A stretch of DNA of 64,000 nt from Girardinichthys multiradiatus (GCF_021462225.1 NC_061816.1:374480-438479); one strand, 5' to 3'; shown: positions 12,689 to 25,330, numbered from the stretch's first letter. The notes: generated by a model not told the origin, from the letters alone. Made by a program: numbers and translations.

Positions 12689-14201
12689 TGTTGGACCATG
12701 TTTTGCTGAATATTGGACTACTTGCACGGAGCGGGACGTCACTATGCCTTTCCAACGGCATCAGCCATTTTGTATCCAGGACAGTCCACTCCAACATATC
12801 CCGTCGAACACTACGACTGATATTACGAGGCGTCCCAAGTCTGACGTCACAAGACGCTATATAACAGGGCCTCCATCTTGAACACCCCGCCTTGAGCTGG
12901 AGACCGGACCAGCAACTGAAGCGCATCACTTCTGCAGAAGAGTCCCTTGTGGATTTCATTTATTCTCTCTCGTTGGCCAACGAACAATTCATAACTGAGG
13001 TTTCTGGACTAAGAAGGCCAGAAATGTCACTTTGCCGATCGAAGACGTGAGTTTAACACGTAACTAAGAACACGGAGTTTTGAAGAGACGAACCGTCATC
13101 GTGTTCCATTCCAAGTCAACTTTGATGGTCAGATCATATTTTTCCTTTTCGCCAAGGAGGCCAGAGGATGAAGACTGACCGCTTTCCCTGAAGTTAACTG
13201 TGGACGCACAGTTCACCTCCTACTCCCCCCCCTTCTTCGCTCGACCCCGCTCAGAAGGAAGCCGACAACAAGTAAAACCATCCTTTATTTTTGTTTCTTT
13301 CTTAGAAAGCCTGGGCAGAGTAGGAGGTTTTAGTGCGATGAGATTCGCTAGTTAGAATCTAATGTGTTTTGAATGATATGTGCATGTAACCTTGTTATTG
13401 AAACTTTGATGTGCCGTGTTGATGTCTGGAAGCAGCTGTGCTCTCAGCTCTGTGCATGTTTTGTGGGGTATTTTACCACCTGAGAGCCACAGCGCACCTG
13501 CGCTGTGAGACTGGACTGTTAAAATAACCTCATGGTGAAATTCCCCATTTTCTTTGTCTTCAACATCACTGCTTACTAGCTTGCCGCCAAAAAGTTTTAT
13601 AACACTTTATCTGCTCAAGAGTTGGGGGAGGTTTTACGACTGAGCATAACTGAGTTACAGTTGGAGCTGCGCCTCAACCTCCACTCACCACCACACCCCT
13701 TTGTCATATTATCATTTTTGCCATAACTGCTGGTTGATTCAATACACACCCACTGCTGTTTGTTTTATTGTTGCTTAGTTAGATATTTTACCCCTTTTAT
13801 GTAGAACTTTGCATGTTGAGTAGGTGAAGATTATTAAATCGAAAGAGCGAGTGTATCAGGGCTGTGATTTAATAAATATTCACATAGATGATAACAGAAG
13901 GCGTTCTGTGTTTATTTTGTGTAAGAGTGATTCTTCACTCAAGATAAGGTTAAAGTTCCACACGTTTCGGCAGAAACGGTCAATTAAACAGTGACATCTC
14001 TGGTAATAGTTATTAATTATTACGGAGTATTTAACGGTTGTAATTATTAAAGGCGTTGAGCCACAATTACCACACCAGAAGACATCTCTGGTCTCAATTC
14101 ATAAATGAGGATTTTGGTTAAGAAATTGGTTTTGTCAAATTATGATTTTTAATTATAATTATTGATTAAGATTATTCAATCAAAAATCATAACTCCCAAC
14201 A
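12689..14201 (+). mobile_element. Solo LTR of a retrovirus-like element (1.5 kb)
   Basis: The block begins TGTTGGACC and ends CCCAACA (inverted TGTTGG/CCAACA termini). It is flanked on both sides by GCAG, a 4-bp target-site duplication, so it looks like a complete solo LTR. Inside are a GACGTCA half-site (12735-12741), a full CRE TGACGTCA (12842-12849), a TATATAA box just downstream (12858-12864), and AATAAA at 13871-13876. This implies U3 of about 200 bp, an unusually long R of about 1 kb and U5 of about 310 bp. No internal viral genes remain. The retrovirus class cannot be fixed from the LTR alone. Confidence 0.6.
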
Positions 14202-14690
14202 GCAGGTAATTACAGAGTGACTGATGCAGGTAAATGCACTGGGAGCCTGCTAGTGTAAACCAAAGCTACGTCCTTCTCTGTAATAACCTGAAACAGTGTG
14301 ATGTGGCCTCCTAGGGTTTATTCCCTTCAGGTTCTTCTGACTGTTGGTTTTAGTGGAAATATTTCTGCAATCAAATGAAATTATTCAGCAGATTTCGGGG
14401 AGTGGTCCTGGCAGGCGTCTTCCTGGGGTTCCTGTGCTCAGGGGGCCCTTTGGGGCAGGTCTGTGGCTCCTCACGCCTGCTATTGAATATTTTTATGGAA
14501 AAACCCCCTGATAAACAAGCTCTCTCATACATGCACCCGCAGGTGTTTGGATTCAGGTGTTAGACACACCGATATATCTTCTTTCTCTGTCTAGGGTCTT
14601 ATCTTGTAATCTCTTCATCCTTTTTTCTCTACTCTTTTCGCCTTCTCTCCTTTTTTCCTTTTTGCCCCACCTCTCGTTCTTACTTTTCTT
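14202..14690. other. No gene recognised
   Basis: Short open frames only, between the solo LTR and the next TGTCA-type element. Nothing else is recognisable. Confidence 0.4.
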
Positions 14691-15502
14691 TGTCAGGGTG
14701 TTGTCTTTTGGACTCTATGTTGGCTTTATGTTATGTTTTCTTCTCAGTTATTTTGAGTGTTAGGTTGTGTTTCTCTCCTTCCTCGTTCATATCTCCTTTA
14801 GTTAGTGTTATCTTTCTTAGTTTTGACATAGTATGGTTTTCTCTTTGTCATTTTGCTATTATTATTATTATTATTATTATGATTATGATTATTTGTACTC
14901 TGTTTCTCTTATTTCTCCAGCCCCTCTGGTTAGGTTGTGTTTATTTTTTGTTTGTTTACATCCTAGTCCTCATGTTCTCTGCTTCCCTTCCTGTCAGTTC
15001 AGTCTGTGTGGTGTTAGGTTTGCTGTATGGGTTCCTTGTTCGTTCTCAGGTTATGGTGTTTCTTATGTTCCCTCTAGTTTCTCGGTTCATGTTTATTCTT
15101 AACTCTCATGCTTCATTTGGTTATTTGTTTATAGCTTCGTTTCGGTATTGTTTATTAGTCCCTTCTTCATGTTTTAATCTATGTATTGTTTTCACCTGTT
15201 CCCTCTGCCTTCCTGCCTCCTCGTTACACCTGTTCTTAGTTCATTGATTACCTGCCTTTGTTCTCATTCAGTACATTAGTTAATTTGGTTATAATGTTTG
15301 ATGCTGGTTTGTTGCGTCTACTTCCTTGGGACAGGTTCCCTTTGTTTCTTCGTACGCTGTCAAACCTGGACTCCTGAACTCTCAGTTTTCATCCTGCCTA
15401 CCTGTGAGTTTAGCCTTTGTTTACTCATCGTTCTGCCTCGCCATGCCGACTCCTCGCCTGCATCTGCACTTTGGTCCACAACAAAAACCCTCAAATATGA
15501 CA
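14691..15502 (+). mobile_element. Probable TGTCA-bounded element, pyrimidine-rich
   Basis: It begins TGTCAGGGTGTTGTC and ends AATATGACA. The last ~90 bp (GCCTGCATCTGCACTTTGG and on) resemble the inverted left end of the element at 6253. The 185-codon open frame in it (14690-15247) is very hydrophobic only because the DNA is T/C-rich, and it has no recognisable domain. It also contains an (ATT)n run. Confidence 0.35.
14857..14893. repeat. (ATT)n microsatellite
   Basis: Trinucleotide run, degenerating to GATTATGATT at its right end. Confidence 0.85.
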
Positions 15503-17462
15503 TTCTTTTTCCCTTTCGTTTCTGTCTCTGTGTCCGTTGTGATTGAGATAATCCCAGCGCAGTTTCTAATAAAGTTTTATGTATGCATCAAGCAGAGCTT
15601 TACAGAGTCAGCTGTAACGCTCCACTCGTGAAAGTGAATCTTTTTGGCTTCTTCTTGGTACTCAGACAACCATTCTGATTGCCACTCTGCTGGACAGGAC
15701 ACAGACAAAAACAAAAGAAAACTTTAGTGAGGTTCTGGTCTTGTTAAAAAAAGCTTCTGTTTAAGATAAACAGAAAGTTGAAGCTCATCTCAGAGAGACA
15801 CAGACCTGCTCAAATGCACCAAACTGTCGTTTTTCAGTCTGCACAGTGGTGGTCAAGGTTATTGTCTCTGAAGACTACCTGTGATGGACCACTGTCCACA
15901 CTTATTGTGTTCATCGAACCCAGCTGTCTTAGTTATCTGATGTGAACATGAAACTCTGCAAAAGTCTGCTACTCATCCACCTGAAGATCTGCAGTTTAAT
16001 CTCCATCTCTGTGAGATATCTTCTCACTCCTGAGAAACAAACTTGTTTGTGCATGAACTGCAGCTGATGTGATATGCTTCATCCAAGCACAACTGAACAA
16101 GTGTCCAGGTGTTTTAAAGTCCCGTATTCAGTGTTTATTTGAAACATTTTCAGATGTGCATAAACCAGAGAAGAAGAAAGCGCTCAGATTAGCAGCTCCA
16201 TCTTAGGTGGAGGGAAGAAGAACAACAGACCTGCTCTGGTTTAAATGGTAGATTATCTTCAAACTCTGTTAACATCACAAGTTTTCTGTTTCATCCACAG
16301 AGCAGTGAAAAGTATTTACCCCCTCCCAGACTTTTTATCACATTTATTTGTTTCTGGTCATCGAACTAAACTGCTGATGAAAATCTATCCAAACCAAACT
16401 TCTAGTGTGAAAATAACCATTTCATCGCTTTTAATGTGCCTTTTTTATTCGTCATTTATTAGAACCTATCAAACGAAATACAATAAAGAATATATAACTC
16501 TCATTGAACGTGCATATAGTAAACAATGTAACACTGACAAAACAGTGCACAAAGAAGAGAAATATATATATATATATCCTCTAAGTGTAAAACTTTAATT
16601 TTCTCCATTTTCAGGAATATTTCCGGTGTCACAGTATAGAAGGTCTAGCAACCAAAGATGTAAAAACGATCATTTCCTTTTAGGAATAACAAATAACTCA
16701 ACAAGTGGACAAGGCTGCAGATTCACTGTAAGAACTGAAGAGATAATTGAGAAATAACTGAACTAAACTTTGTATAATTTAGGGCGGGAGGAGAACATGT
16801 GGCCAGGATGACAAGAAGCACCATTACATTAATCACATATATCCACAACATCTGGAGAAATCTCTCAAAGCCCTGATTTTAAGAAATGAACCACATGAAC
16901 AACTTAATCAAAGGAAGAAGATCGGATTCTCTCAACAGCGTCTTCCCAGAGCTTGTCACACAGTTTTCTTCCTAGCTCATGTTTTATTTTGACACCTATA
17001 CATAAAATAAAATTATAGATCAGCTCTTTCTAATGTGGACCATGTGAGAGCATTTTTTCCCAAGGCTGTACAGGAGGGGAAATTTGGAAAGCATTTAGAA
17101 ACAAAATTCCTAATATGTAAATAACAAAACAAATGCATGTTTTAAATACCCCTGATATGCATAGGTTTCTTATTTGCTTTCTATTCGTATCATACCAAAC
17201 ATAAAATAACGGATCTGAAAGAGACAGAGGAAACAAATGATTGTTAATTAAAAGCTTCAAAGAAGAGGCCGTCTGAACTTGAACCAAACTTTCATTGCTT
17301 TTAATGTCTCTAACCGAGTAGAAAGTACTCACTGTATGAAACGTGCTCTATTAAAAAGGTTTGATTAGCTGTTTGTTCAGGCTTTTTAGTTAGATGTAAA
17401 CAGATTACATTAATATTTCCTTATAAATATGATGCATAAATCATGGAGGAATGTGCTAAATT
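15503..17462. other. No gene recognised; contains a Tc1-like 5' end and an (AT)n run
   Basis: Around 16305-16375 the sequence (GTGAAAAGTATTTACCCCCT, then TTTTTATCACATTTATTTG) resembles the 5' terminal region of teleost Tc1 elements. An (AT)n run sits at 16561-16578. Otherwise only short open frames are present. Confidence 0.4.
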
Positions 17463-17844
17463 CTAGATTTTACTCACCTCGTGTTTCCCTGCAGGACCAG
17501 GCTTGTGTCTGGGAGTTATGCTGCTGCTGGGTCTTTTTACAGGTGGAAAGACAAACAGGAAGGAGTTTTTCTCACAGATCCAACAGTCGGTCCAATAGAA
17601 CCTGAACAGCGCTGAAGGAGCTGAGCTTGATATCTGCTGCAGGAAACTGGCACTGAGCTGCTCAGTAGTGTGGTCTTGGTTCCTGCTGATCAACATCTGC
17701 TGGGAAACCTGAATGTTTGCTTTTTGGGAACAAGTTCTTGTATCCAAATGATGGAAAGTTAATGAATAGTTTGGGTGTCTGCCAAGGAGAGCACAAGCCT
17801 GAACAAACTCATCTTGACAAATAGAGACAAAACGTTTACTCAGA
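17463..17844 (-). other. Unique open stretch with splice donor beside the 24-bp array (possible exon)
   Basis: On the minus strand about 125 codons of non-repetitive sequence continue in frame from the satellite without a stop. Near the end lies a consensus donor, CACGAG followed by GTGAGT (last exonic base 17478). The peptide is rich in Ser, Pro and aromatic residues and matches no family I recognise. Because the satellite frame is stop-free by composition, openness is weak evidence for coding. A real terminal part of an exon cannot be excluded. Confidence 0.2.
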
Positions 17845-20800
17845 GTTCTCTGACAGGTTCTCTGAAAGGTTCTCTGCACTGTTCTCTGAAAGGTTCTCTG
17901 CACTGTTCTCTGACAAGTTCTCTGCATTTTTCTCTGACAGGTTCTCTGCACTGTTCTCTGACAAGTTCTCTGCATTGTTCTCTGAAAGGTTCTCTGCACT
18001 GTTCTCTGACAAGTTCTCTGCATTGTTCTCTGACAGGTTCTCTCCATTGTTCTCTGACAAGTTCTCTCCATTGTTCTCTGACAAGTTCTCTGCACTGTTC
18101 TCTGACAAGTTCTCTGCATTGTTCTCTGAAAGGTTCTCTGCATTGTTCTCTGACAGGTTCTCTGCACTGTTCTCTGACAAGTTCTCTGCACTGTTCTCTG
18201 ACAGTTTATCTGCACTGTTCTCTGACAAGTTCTCTGCATTGTTCTCTGACAGGTTCTCTCCATTGTTCTCTGACAAGTTCTCTCCATTGTTCTCTGACAA
18301 GTTCTCTGCACTGTTCTCTGACAAGTTCTCTGCATTGTTCTCTGAAAGGTTCTCTGCATTGTTCTCTGACAGGTTCTCTGCACTGTTCTCTGACAAGTTC
18401 TCTGCACTGTTCTCTGACAGTTTATCTGCACTGTTCTCTGACAAGTTCTCTGCATTGTTCTCTGAAAGGTTCTCTGCACTGTTCTCTGAAAGGGTCTCTG
18501 CATTGTTCTCTGACAGGTTCTCTCCATTGTTCTCTGACAGGTTCTCTCCATTGTTCTCTGACAAGTTCTCTGCACTGTTCTCTGAAAGGTTCTCTGCACT
18601 GTTCTCTGACAAGTTCTCTCCATTGTTCTCTGACAGTTTATCTGCACTGTTCTCTGACAAGTTCTCTCCATTGTTCTCTGACAGGTTCTCTGCATTGTTC
18701 TCTGACAGTTTATCTGCACTGTTCTCTGACAAGTTCTCTCCATTGTTCTCTGACAGGTTCTCTGCATTGTTCTCTGACAGTTTATCTGCACTGTTCTCTG
18801 ACAAGTTCTCTGCATTGTTCTCTGAAAGGTTCTCTGCATTGTTCTCTGACAGGTTCTCTGCACTGTTCTCTGACAAGTTCTCTGCATTGTTCTCTGAAAG
18901 GTTCTCTGCATTGTTCTCTGACAGGTTCTCTCCATTGTTCTCTGACAAGTTCTCTGCACTGTTCTCTGACAGTTTATCTGCACTGTTCTCTGACAAGTTC
19001 TCTGCATTGTTCTCTGACAGGTTCTCTGCATTGTTCTCTGACAGTTTATCTGCATTGTTCTCTGACAAGTTCTCTGCATTGTTCTCTGACAGGTTCTCTG
19101 CATTGTTCTCTGACAGTTTATCTGCACTGTTCTCTGACAAGTTCTCTGCATTGTTCTCTGACAGTTTATCTGCACTGTTCTCTGACAGGTTCTCTGCACT
19201 GTTCTCTGACAAGTTCTCTGCACTGTTCTCTGACAGTTTATCTGCACTGTTCTCTGACAAGTTCTCTCCATTGTTCTCTGACAAGTTCTCTCCATTGTTC
19301 TCTGACAGGTTCTCTGCATTGTTCTCTGAAAGGTTCTCTGCACTGTTCTCTGACAAGTTCTCTGCACTGTTCTCTGACAGTTTATCTGCACTGTTCTCTG
19401 ACAAGTTCTCTCCATTGTTCTCTGACAGTTTATCTGCACTGTTCTCTGACAAGTTCTCTGCATTGTTCTCTGAAAGGTTCTCTGCATTGTTCTCTGACAG
19501 GTTCTCTCCATTGTTCTCTGACAGGTTCTCTCCATTGTTCTCTGACAAGTTCTCTGCATTGTTCTCTGAAAGGTTCTCTGCATTGTTCTCTGACAGGTTA
19601 TCTCCATTGTTCTCTGACAAGTTCTCTGCACTGTTCTCTGACAGTTTATCTGCACTGTTCTCTGACAAGTTCTCTCCATTGTTCTCTGACAGGTTCTCTG
19701 CATTGTTCTCTGACAGTTTATCTGCACTGTTCTCTGACAAGTTCTCTCCATTGTTCTCTGACAGGTTCTCTGCATTGTTCTCTGACAGTTTATCTGCACT
19801 GTTCTCTGACATGTTCTCTGCATTGTTCTCTGAAAGGTTCTCTGCACTGTTCTCTGACAAGTTCTCTGCATTGTTCTCTGACAGGTTCTCTGCATTGTTC
19901 TCTGACAAGTTCTCTGCACTGTTCTCTGACAGTTTATCTGCACTGTTCTCTGACAAGTTCTCTGCATTGTTCTCTGAAAGGTTCTCTGCATTGTTCTCTG
20001 ACAGGTTATCTGCACTGTTCTCTGACAAGTTCTCTGCATTGTTCTCTGAAAGGTTCTCTGCACTGTTCTCTGACAAGTTCTCTGCATTGTTCTCTGACAG
20101 GTTCTCTCCATTGTTCTCTGACAAGTTCTCTGCACTGTTCTCTGACAGTTTATCTGCACTGTTCTCTGACAAGTTCTCTCCATTGTTCTCTGACAGGTTC
20201 TCTGCATTGTTCTCTGACAGTTTATCTGCACTGTTCTCTGACAAGTTCTCTGCATTGTTCTCTGACAGGTTCTCTGCATTGTTCTCTGACAGGTTCTCTC
20301 CATTGTTCTCTGACAGGTTCTCTGCATTGTTCTCTGACAGGTTCTCTCCATTGTTCTCTGACAAGTTCTCTGCACTGTTCTCTGACAGTTTATCTGCACT
20401 GTTCTCTGACAAGTTCTCTCCATTGTTCTCTGACAGGTTCTCTGCATTGTTCTCTGACAGTTTATCTGCACTGTTCTCTGACAAGTTCTCTGCATTGTTC
20501 TCTGAAAGGTTCTCTGCATTGTTCTCTGACAGGTTCTCTCCATTGTTCTCTGACAAGTTCTCTGCATTGTTCTCTGACAGGTTCTCTCCATTGTTCTCTG
20601 ACAAGTTCTCTGCACTGTTCTCTGACAGTTTATCTGCACTGTTCTCTGACAAGTTCTCTCCATTGTTCTCTGACAGGTTCTCTCCATTGTTCTCTGACAG
20701 GTTCTCTGCATTGTTCTCTGACAGGTTCTCTGCATTGTTCTCTGACAGGTTCTCTGCATTGTTCTCTGACAGGTTCTCTCCATTGTTCTCTGACAGGTTC

Positions 20801-22380
20801 TCTGCATTGTTCTCTTGACAAGTTATCTGCATTGTTCTCTGACAGGTTCTCTGCATTGTTCTCTGACAGGTTCTCTCCATTGTTCTCTGACAGGTTCTCT
20901 GCATTGTTCTCTGACAGGTTCTCTGCATTGTTCTCTTGACAAGTTCTCTGCATTGTTCTCTGAAAGGTTCTCTGCATTGTTCTCTGACAGGTTCTCTCCA
21001 TTGTTCTCTGACAGGTTCTCTGCATTGTTCTCTGACAGGTTCTCTGCATTGTTCTCTGACAGGTTCTCTCCATTGTTCTCTGACAGGTTCTCTGCATTGT
21101 TCTCTTGACAAGTTATCTGCATTGTTCTCTGACAGGTTCTCTCCATTGTTCTCTGACAGGTTCTCTGCATTGTTCTCTGACAGGTTCTCTGCATTGTTCT
21201 CTGACAGGTTCTCTGCATTGTTCTCTGACAGTTTATCTGCACTGTTCTCTGACAAGTTCTCTGCATTGTTCTCTGAAAGGTTCTCTGCACTGTTCTCTGA
21301 CAAGTTCTCTGCATTGTTCTCTGACAGGTTCTCTCCATTGTTCTCTGACAAGTTCTCTGCACTGTTCTCTGACAGTTTATCTGCACTGTTCTCTGACAAG
21401 TTCTCTCCATTGTTCTCTGACAGGTTCTCTGCATTGTTCTCTGACAGTTTATCTGCACTGTTCTCTGACAAGTTCTCTGCATTGTTCTCTGAAAGGTTCT
21501 CTGCATTGTTCTCTGACAGGTTCTCTCCATTGTTCTCTGACAGGTTCTCTGCATTGTTCTCTGACAGGTTCTCTGCATTGTTCTCTGACAGGTTCTCTGC
21601 ATTGTTCTCTGACAGGTTCTCTGCATTGTTCTCTGACAGGTTCTCTGCATTGTTCTCTGACAGGTTCTCTCCATTGTTCTCTGACAGGTTCTCTGCATTG
21701 TTCTCTTGACAAGTTATCTGCATTGTTCTCTGACAGGTTCTCTGCATTGTTCTCTTGACAAGTTATCTGCATTGTTCTCTGACAGGTTCTCTGCATTGTT
21801 CTCTTTACAAGTTATCTGCATTGTTCTCTGACAGGTTCTCTCCATTGTTCTCTGACAGGTTCTCTGCATTGTTCTCTGACAGGTTCTCTGCATTGTTCTC
21901 TGACAGGTTCTCTGCATTGTTCTCTGACAGGTTCTCTGCATTGTTCTCTGACAGGTTCTCTGCATTGTTCTCTGACAGGTTCTCTCCATTGTTCTCTGAC
22001 AGGTTCTCTGCATTGTTCTCTTGACAAGTTATCTGCATTGTTCTCTGACAGGTTCTCTGCATTGTTCTCTTGACAAGTTATCTGCATTGTTCTCTGACAG
22101 GTTCTCTGCATTGTTCTCTTGACAAGTTATCTGCATTGTTCTCTTGACAGGTTCTATGCACTGTTCTCTGACAGGTTCTCTGCATTGTTCTCTGACAGGT
22201 TCTCTGCATTGTTCTCTGACAGGTTCTCTGCATTGTTCTCTTGACAGGTTCTCTGCACTGTTCTCTGACAGGTTCTCTGCATTGTTCTCTTGACAGGTTC
22301 TCTGCACTGTTCTCTTGACAGGTTCTCTGCACTGTTCTCTTGACAGGTTCTCTGCACTGTTCTCTGACAGGTTCTATGCA
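17845..22380. repeat. 24-bp minisatellite, about 189 units
   Basis: The plus-strand unit is GTTCTCTGCATTGTTCTCTG plus ACAG or ACAA. Variants are GCACTG for GCATTG, CTCCATTG, AAAGG for ACAGG, and TTTATCTG for TTCTCTG. From about 20.8 kb, 25-bp units (TCTCTTGACAAG) appear and shift the frame. The first 3 kb mixes the variants in recurring orders, while the last 1.5 kb is more uniform, so the two parts expanded separately. The period is a multiple of three and the unit lacks stops, giving open frames of up to 1303 codons that are composition artefacts. Confidence 0.95.
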
Positions 22381-23024
22381 CAAAACATTTTTGTTCACAC
22401 CCTTAGGCATCCTTCAGGCATCCATAGATCAACTTACTTTGGATATTACCCTCCTCAGTTTCCTCTGGTTTCGTGCTCCAAGACTCCACATCTCTCCTTC
22501 TCCCTGGTGGTTCAATCATCTCCTCCAGTTAGCGTTTCTTATTACTTCAACTATCTTAGTCATCCCATCACTCCGTACTCACCTGTTCTCCTCTTCTCTG
22601 GGCAGTTTGAGATCTTCTGATCCTGGTTCTCTCGCCACTACTCATTTCTGTAAAAATAAATCTCTTAAAATCTGTAAACTTCTCCTGAGTGTATTTCTGC
22701 ATGTGGGTCAGATCCAGATCCATTTCCAGAATCATGACACCTGGTCATCTCTGGGCTCATTTATTAGCTTTCATCTGCAGGACGTTTCAACTGCTCCATG
22801 TCTCAATCTGTTCTCAAAGTTCAGACAGAATGATTAGAAGTTTGCTCAGTTTTATATCCGTGAACTCTTTCACCTGCAGGCATAAGGTGAGATCATAATT
22901 ATATCCCAGCCCTGGGTCGTGACCTCTGTTATTATTGTCGCTACGGCTGAATTACCATCAAGCCTCCCTGTGATCAGAAATTATTTACTCCGCTGTTGAA
23001 CTCAAGGCATGAAGTTGTCGTGCT
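22381..23024. other. No gene recognised; repeat fragment at 22.69 kb
   Basis: It contains TGCATGTGGGTCAGA (22698-22712), identical to the right end of the insertion at 2941-3733, preceded by similar pyrimidine-rich sequence. This is probably a second copy of that unclassified repeat. No coding sequence is recognised. Confidence 0.4.
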
Positions 23025-24770
23025 TGTTGGGACCCATAGCCATGGATTTCAACATTAATCTCCGGTACGGACTTTTCTGGAACTTTCAAAATAAATTGCA
23101 TTAACCTACTTCCTGCACAACTGAGGAAAGGGGGGCAACAGCGGACTTCCCACGATGCCTCTGTCTGAATAAGAACACCCCCTTTCCAACAAGTCTTTCT
23201 CTTCCACACGGCCTTCGAATGGGACCGGATAGGGGAGGCCCAGCGCGCTGATGTCTCTTTGCTGGCAAATAGACATAAACTCTTCAAACTGGATCCAAGA
23301 GTGTCATAAGATCATCGATCATATGCACAAGTTAAGTACGGATGAATCACTGTCTGTGTACCCGGTGATTTCATTCATAAAAGAGGAAATTAAGGTATAA
23401 GCATTGCTTGACTTTCTCTCCAAGCCTTGCAAATGCAAATGGTGTTGGAGAGAAACTCCCTGCAAAGACGCAGTCTCCAAGTCTGGAAAGAAGACAGCAG
23501 AGACCGCCTCATCCTGTTAACCCGTGTGGTCAGCGGACAGGATGGGCCACCCAGCTACAGCTCCGGAGCTAACCCTTTGTTCACAGAGCGAACGCACCTT
23601 AAACTCCCCCGAAGCTACCGAGGTTAGCTGAAAGCTAACTGTTTGTTGACTGTGGACGTTTCTTCAAGCTTCGCCCTTTGGACAACGTTTCCTCACCACG
23701 GTTCATGAGGTTAAGTTTGGGCAGATTAACAGTTAGGATGAAATAATCTAAACGTTTTTCATTTTATGAAGTTTTGTTTGTGTGAAACTCAGCTATCTTA
23801 GTGCTAGCAGGCTATCTGCAGCACACGTGTTCAGGTTGTGTTCTTTGTGGTTTTTAAAGTTAAGATAAACTTTATTTAAAGGGTGATTTTAAACAGAATA
23901 TGGATCATTTTAACCCTTTTATTAACTGTATTTTAAAGGTATGTGTTGATTCTGGTGCTAAATAATATTTATCCAGAAAGGTTTAGTTTTCAATCCGGTA
24001 AATAATAGTTCCTAAACATCATTTTACTAAATTTAATAACTAAGTAAACACCATTAAGCCCCATTTCTCCAGAAAGATTTGGCTCTTTTCCAAAATACTC
24101 CCTTAATAATATTTCTTTAAATATTATTTTAATAAATAAAGACAGTTAATTAAATCATTGAGAATTAGTCATCCACAAGGTTGGTTTTATTCAGCAGATC
24201 ATTATTTAAAATATTATTTTATTAAAATAATATTTTATCTGATCTTACATTGTGAATGGTTGTCTAAAGGTTGCTGATTATTTTCTAAGTTAGTTCCAAG
24301 ACTAACTTAACTTCATTTCCAGATTCTTCAAGATAATCCTTGGTTCTCAAACATAAACATTTCATGGTAATGTTGCATCACTCTTTTGGTCATAATTATT
24401 AATCATCTTTAATCAACTTGTTTATATTGTACATAGTCCATTAGTCTTCATTATTCTTTAATTCTGCTTGGTAGTTTAGTTGGATTGTTTTAGCAAAGTA
24501 AAGAGTTTGTTAATTGAAATATGTTTGACTTTGAGTTGACTTATTTTTATTAATAAATTCTTGTATTTTAATAAATTGTGTGAATTTATTCCATATATGT
24601 GCAGAGTTTATGCTGTACAATAATGTCAGAGCTCATCTCACACCTTTCTATTTTGTCCTAATACCATCACCTTACTGGGCTGGTATTCACAGGACAATCC
24701 TTAACAGACCGGAATATTATTTGATAAAATATTAATATTAAATAATATTCTCAGATTCATAATCACAACA
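23025..24770 (+). mobile_element. Second LTR-like block (1.75 kb)
   Basis: It starts TGTTGGGACCCATAG, close to the start of the LTR at 12689, and ends TCATAATCACAACA, recalling that LTR's TCATAACTCCCAACA. Flanks are TGCT (left) and CGCT (right), compatible with a 4-bp target duplication carrying one CpG transition. AATAAA motifs lie near 24555-24580, about 200 bp before the end. The middle is AT-rich, with a near-palindrome at 24208-24237. It is probably a solo LTR of a related but diverged family. Confidence 0.45.
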
Positions 24771-25110
24771 CGCTGCACCATCATGCATGATTCAGCAGCT
24801 GACTGGTTAACTCCTCAGGTGGAGGAGGAGTTGTTGACCTGCTCTGATCATTGTTAGGAGGTCATACATGGTGACCTCGTCACAGCAGCAGGTCTGTCCT
24901 GAGAGATTATTCTCCTCTCTGACCCCTCAGTGGCGCAGGCGCTTCTGAGCGTGTAATTAGGCCTGTGGGAGACTGGGTTTTTGGATCTATTCTGGCCTGG
25001 CAGAAGTTTATGTTTTGGTTTGGACGGAACCAGTGAAGCATAGACCACATCCTGCTTGGCCTTTAACCCACTAACAGGCGGAGCCTATATGAAATAGAAC
25101 CTTGGTTCTG

Positions 25111-25330
25111 TACTGTAACCCCAGATTCTGTGAGAATAGGTGCAGCCCTTTAAGCTCTGAGCCTCACTGGTTCCTAATGGCTGAAGGAAAAATGCTATTT
25201 GGAAGCAGATTACCCCGTCTGAGGGCAGTTTATACCGACTAAGGTGAGGCCCACCCAGCAGGTGGAAGTGGACTAAAGTTTTCAGCCTTTGAGGGCTGCA
25301 CCTATTCTCATAGAATCTGGGTTTACAATA
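25111..25330. mobile_element. 220-bp MITE with ~39-bp terminal inverted repeats
   Basis: The left end (25114-25149, including CCAGATTCTGTGAGAATAGG) is the reverse complement of the right end (25292-25327) at 34 of 36 positions; extending to 25111 and 25330 adds three more positions with one mismatch. The ~140-bp interior has no coding capacity. High arm identity implies a fairly young insertion. I do not recognise the family, and no target-site duplication is obvious. Confidence 0.7.

Noticed and set aside
14690..15247. 185-codon hydrophobic frame resembling a membrane protein
   Set aside because: The hydrophobicity follows from T/C-rich repeat DNA. There is no family similarity and the frame lies within a probable transposable element.
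17463..21758. Open frames of 947 to 1303 codons over the 24-bp array
   Set aside because: Both strands and several frames are open at once owing to the stop-free unit. Coding is not supported apart from the uncertain unique edge at 17463-17844.
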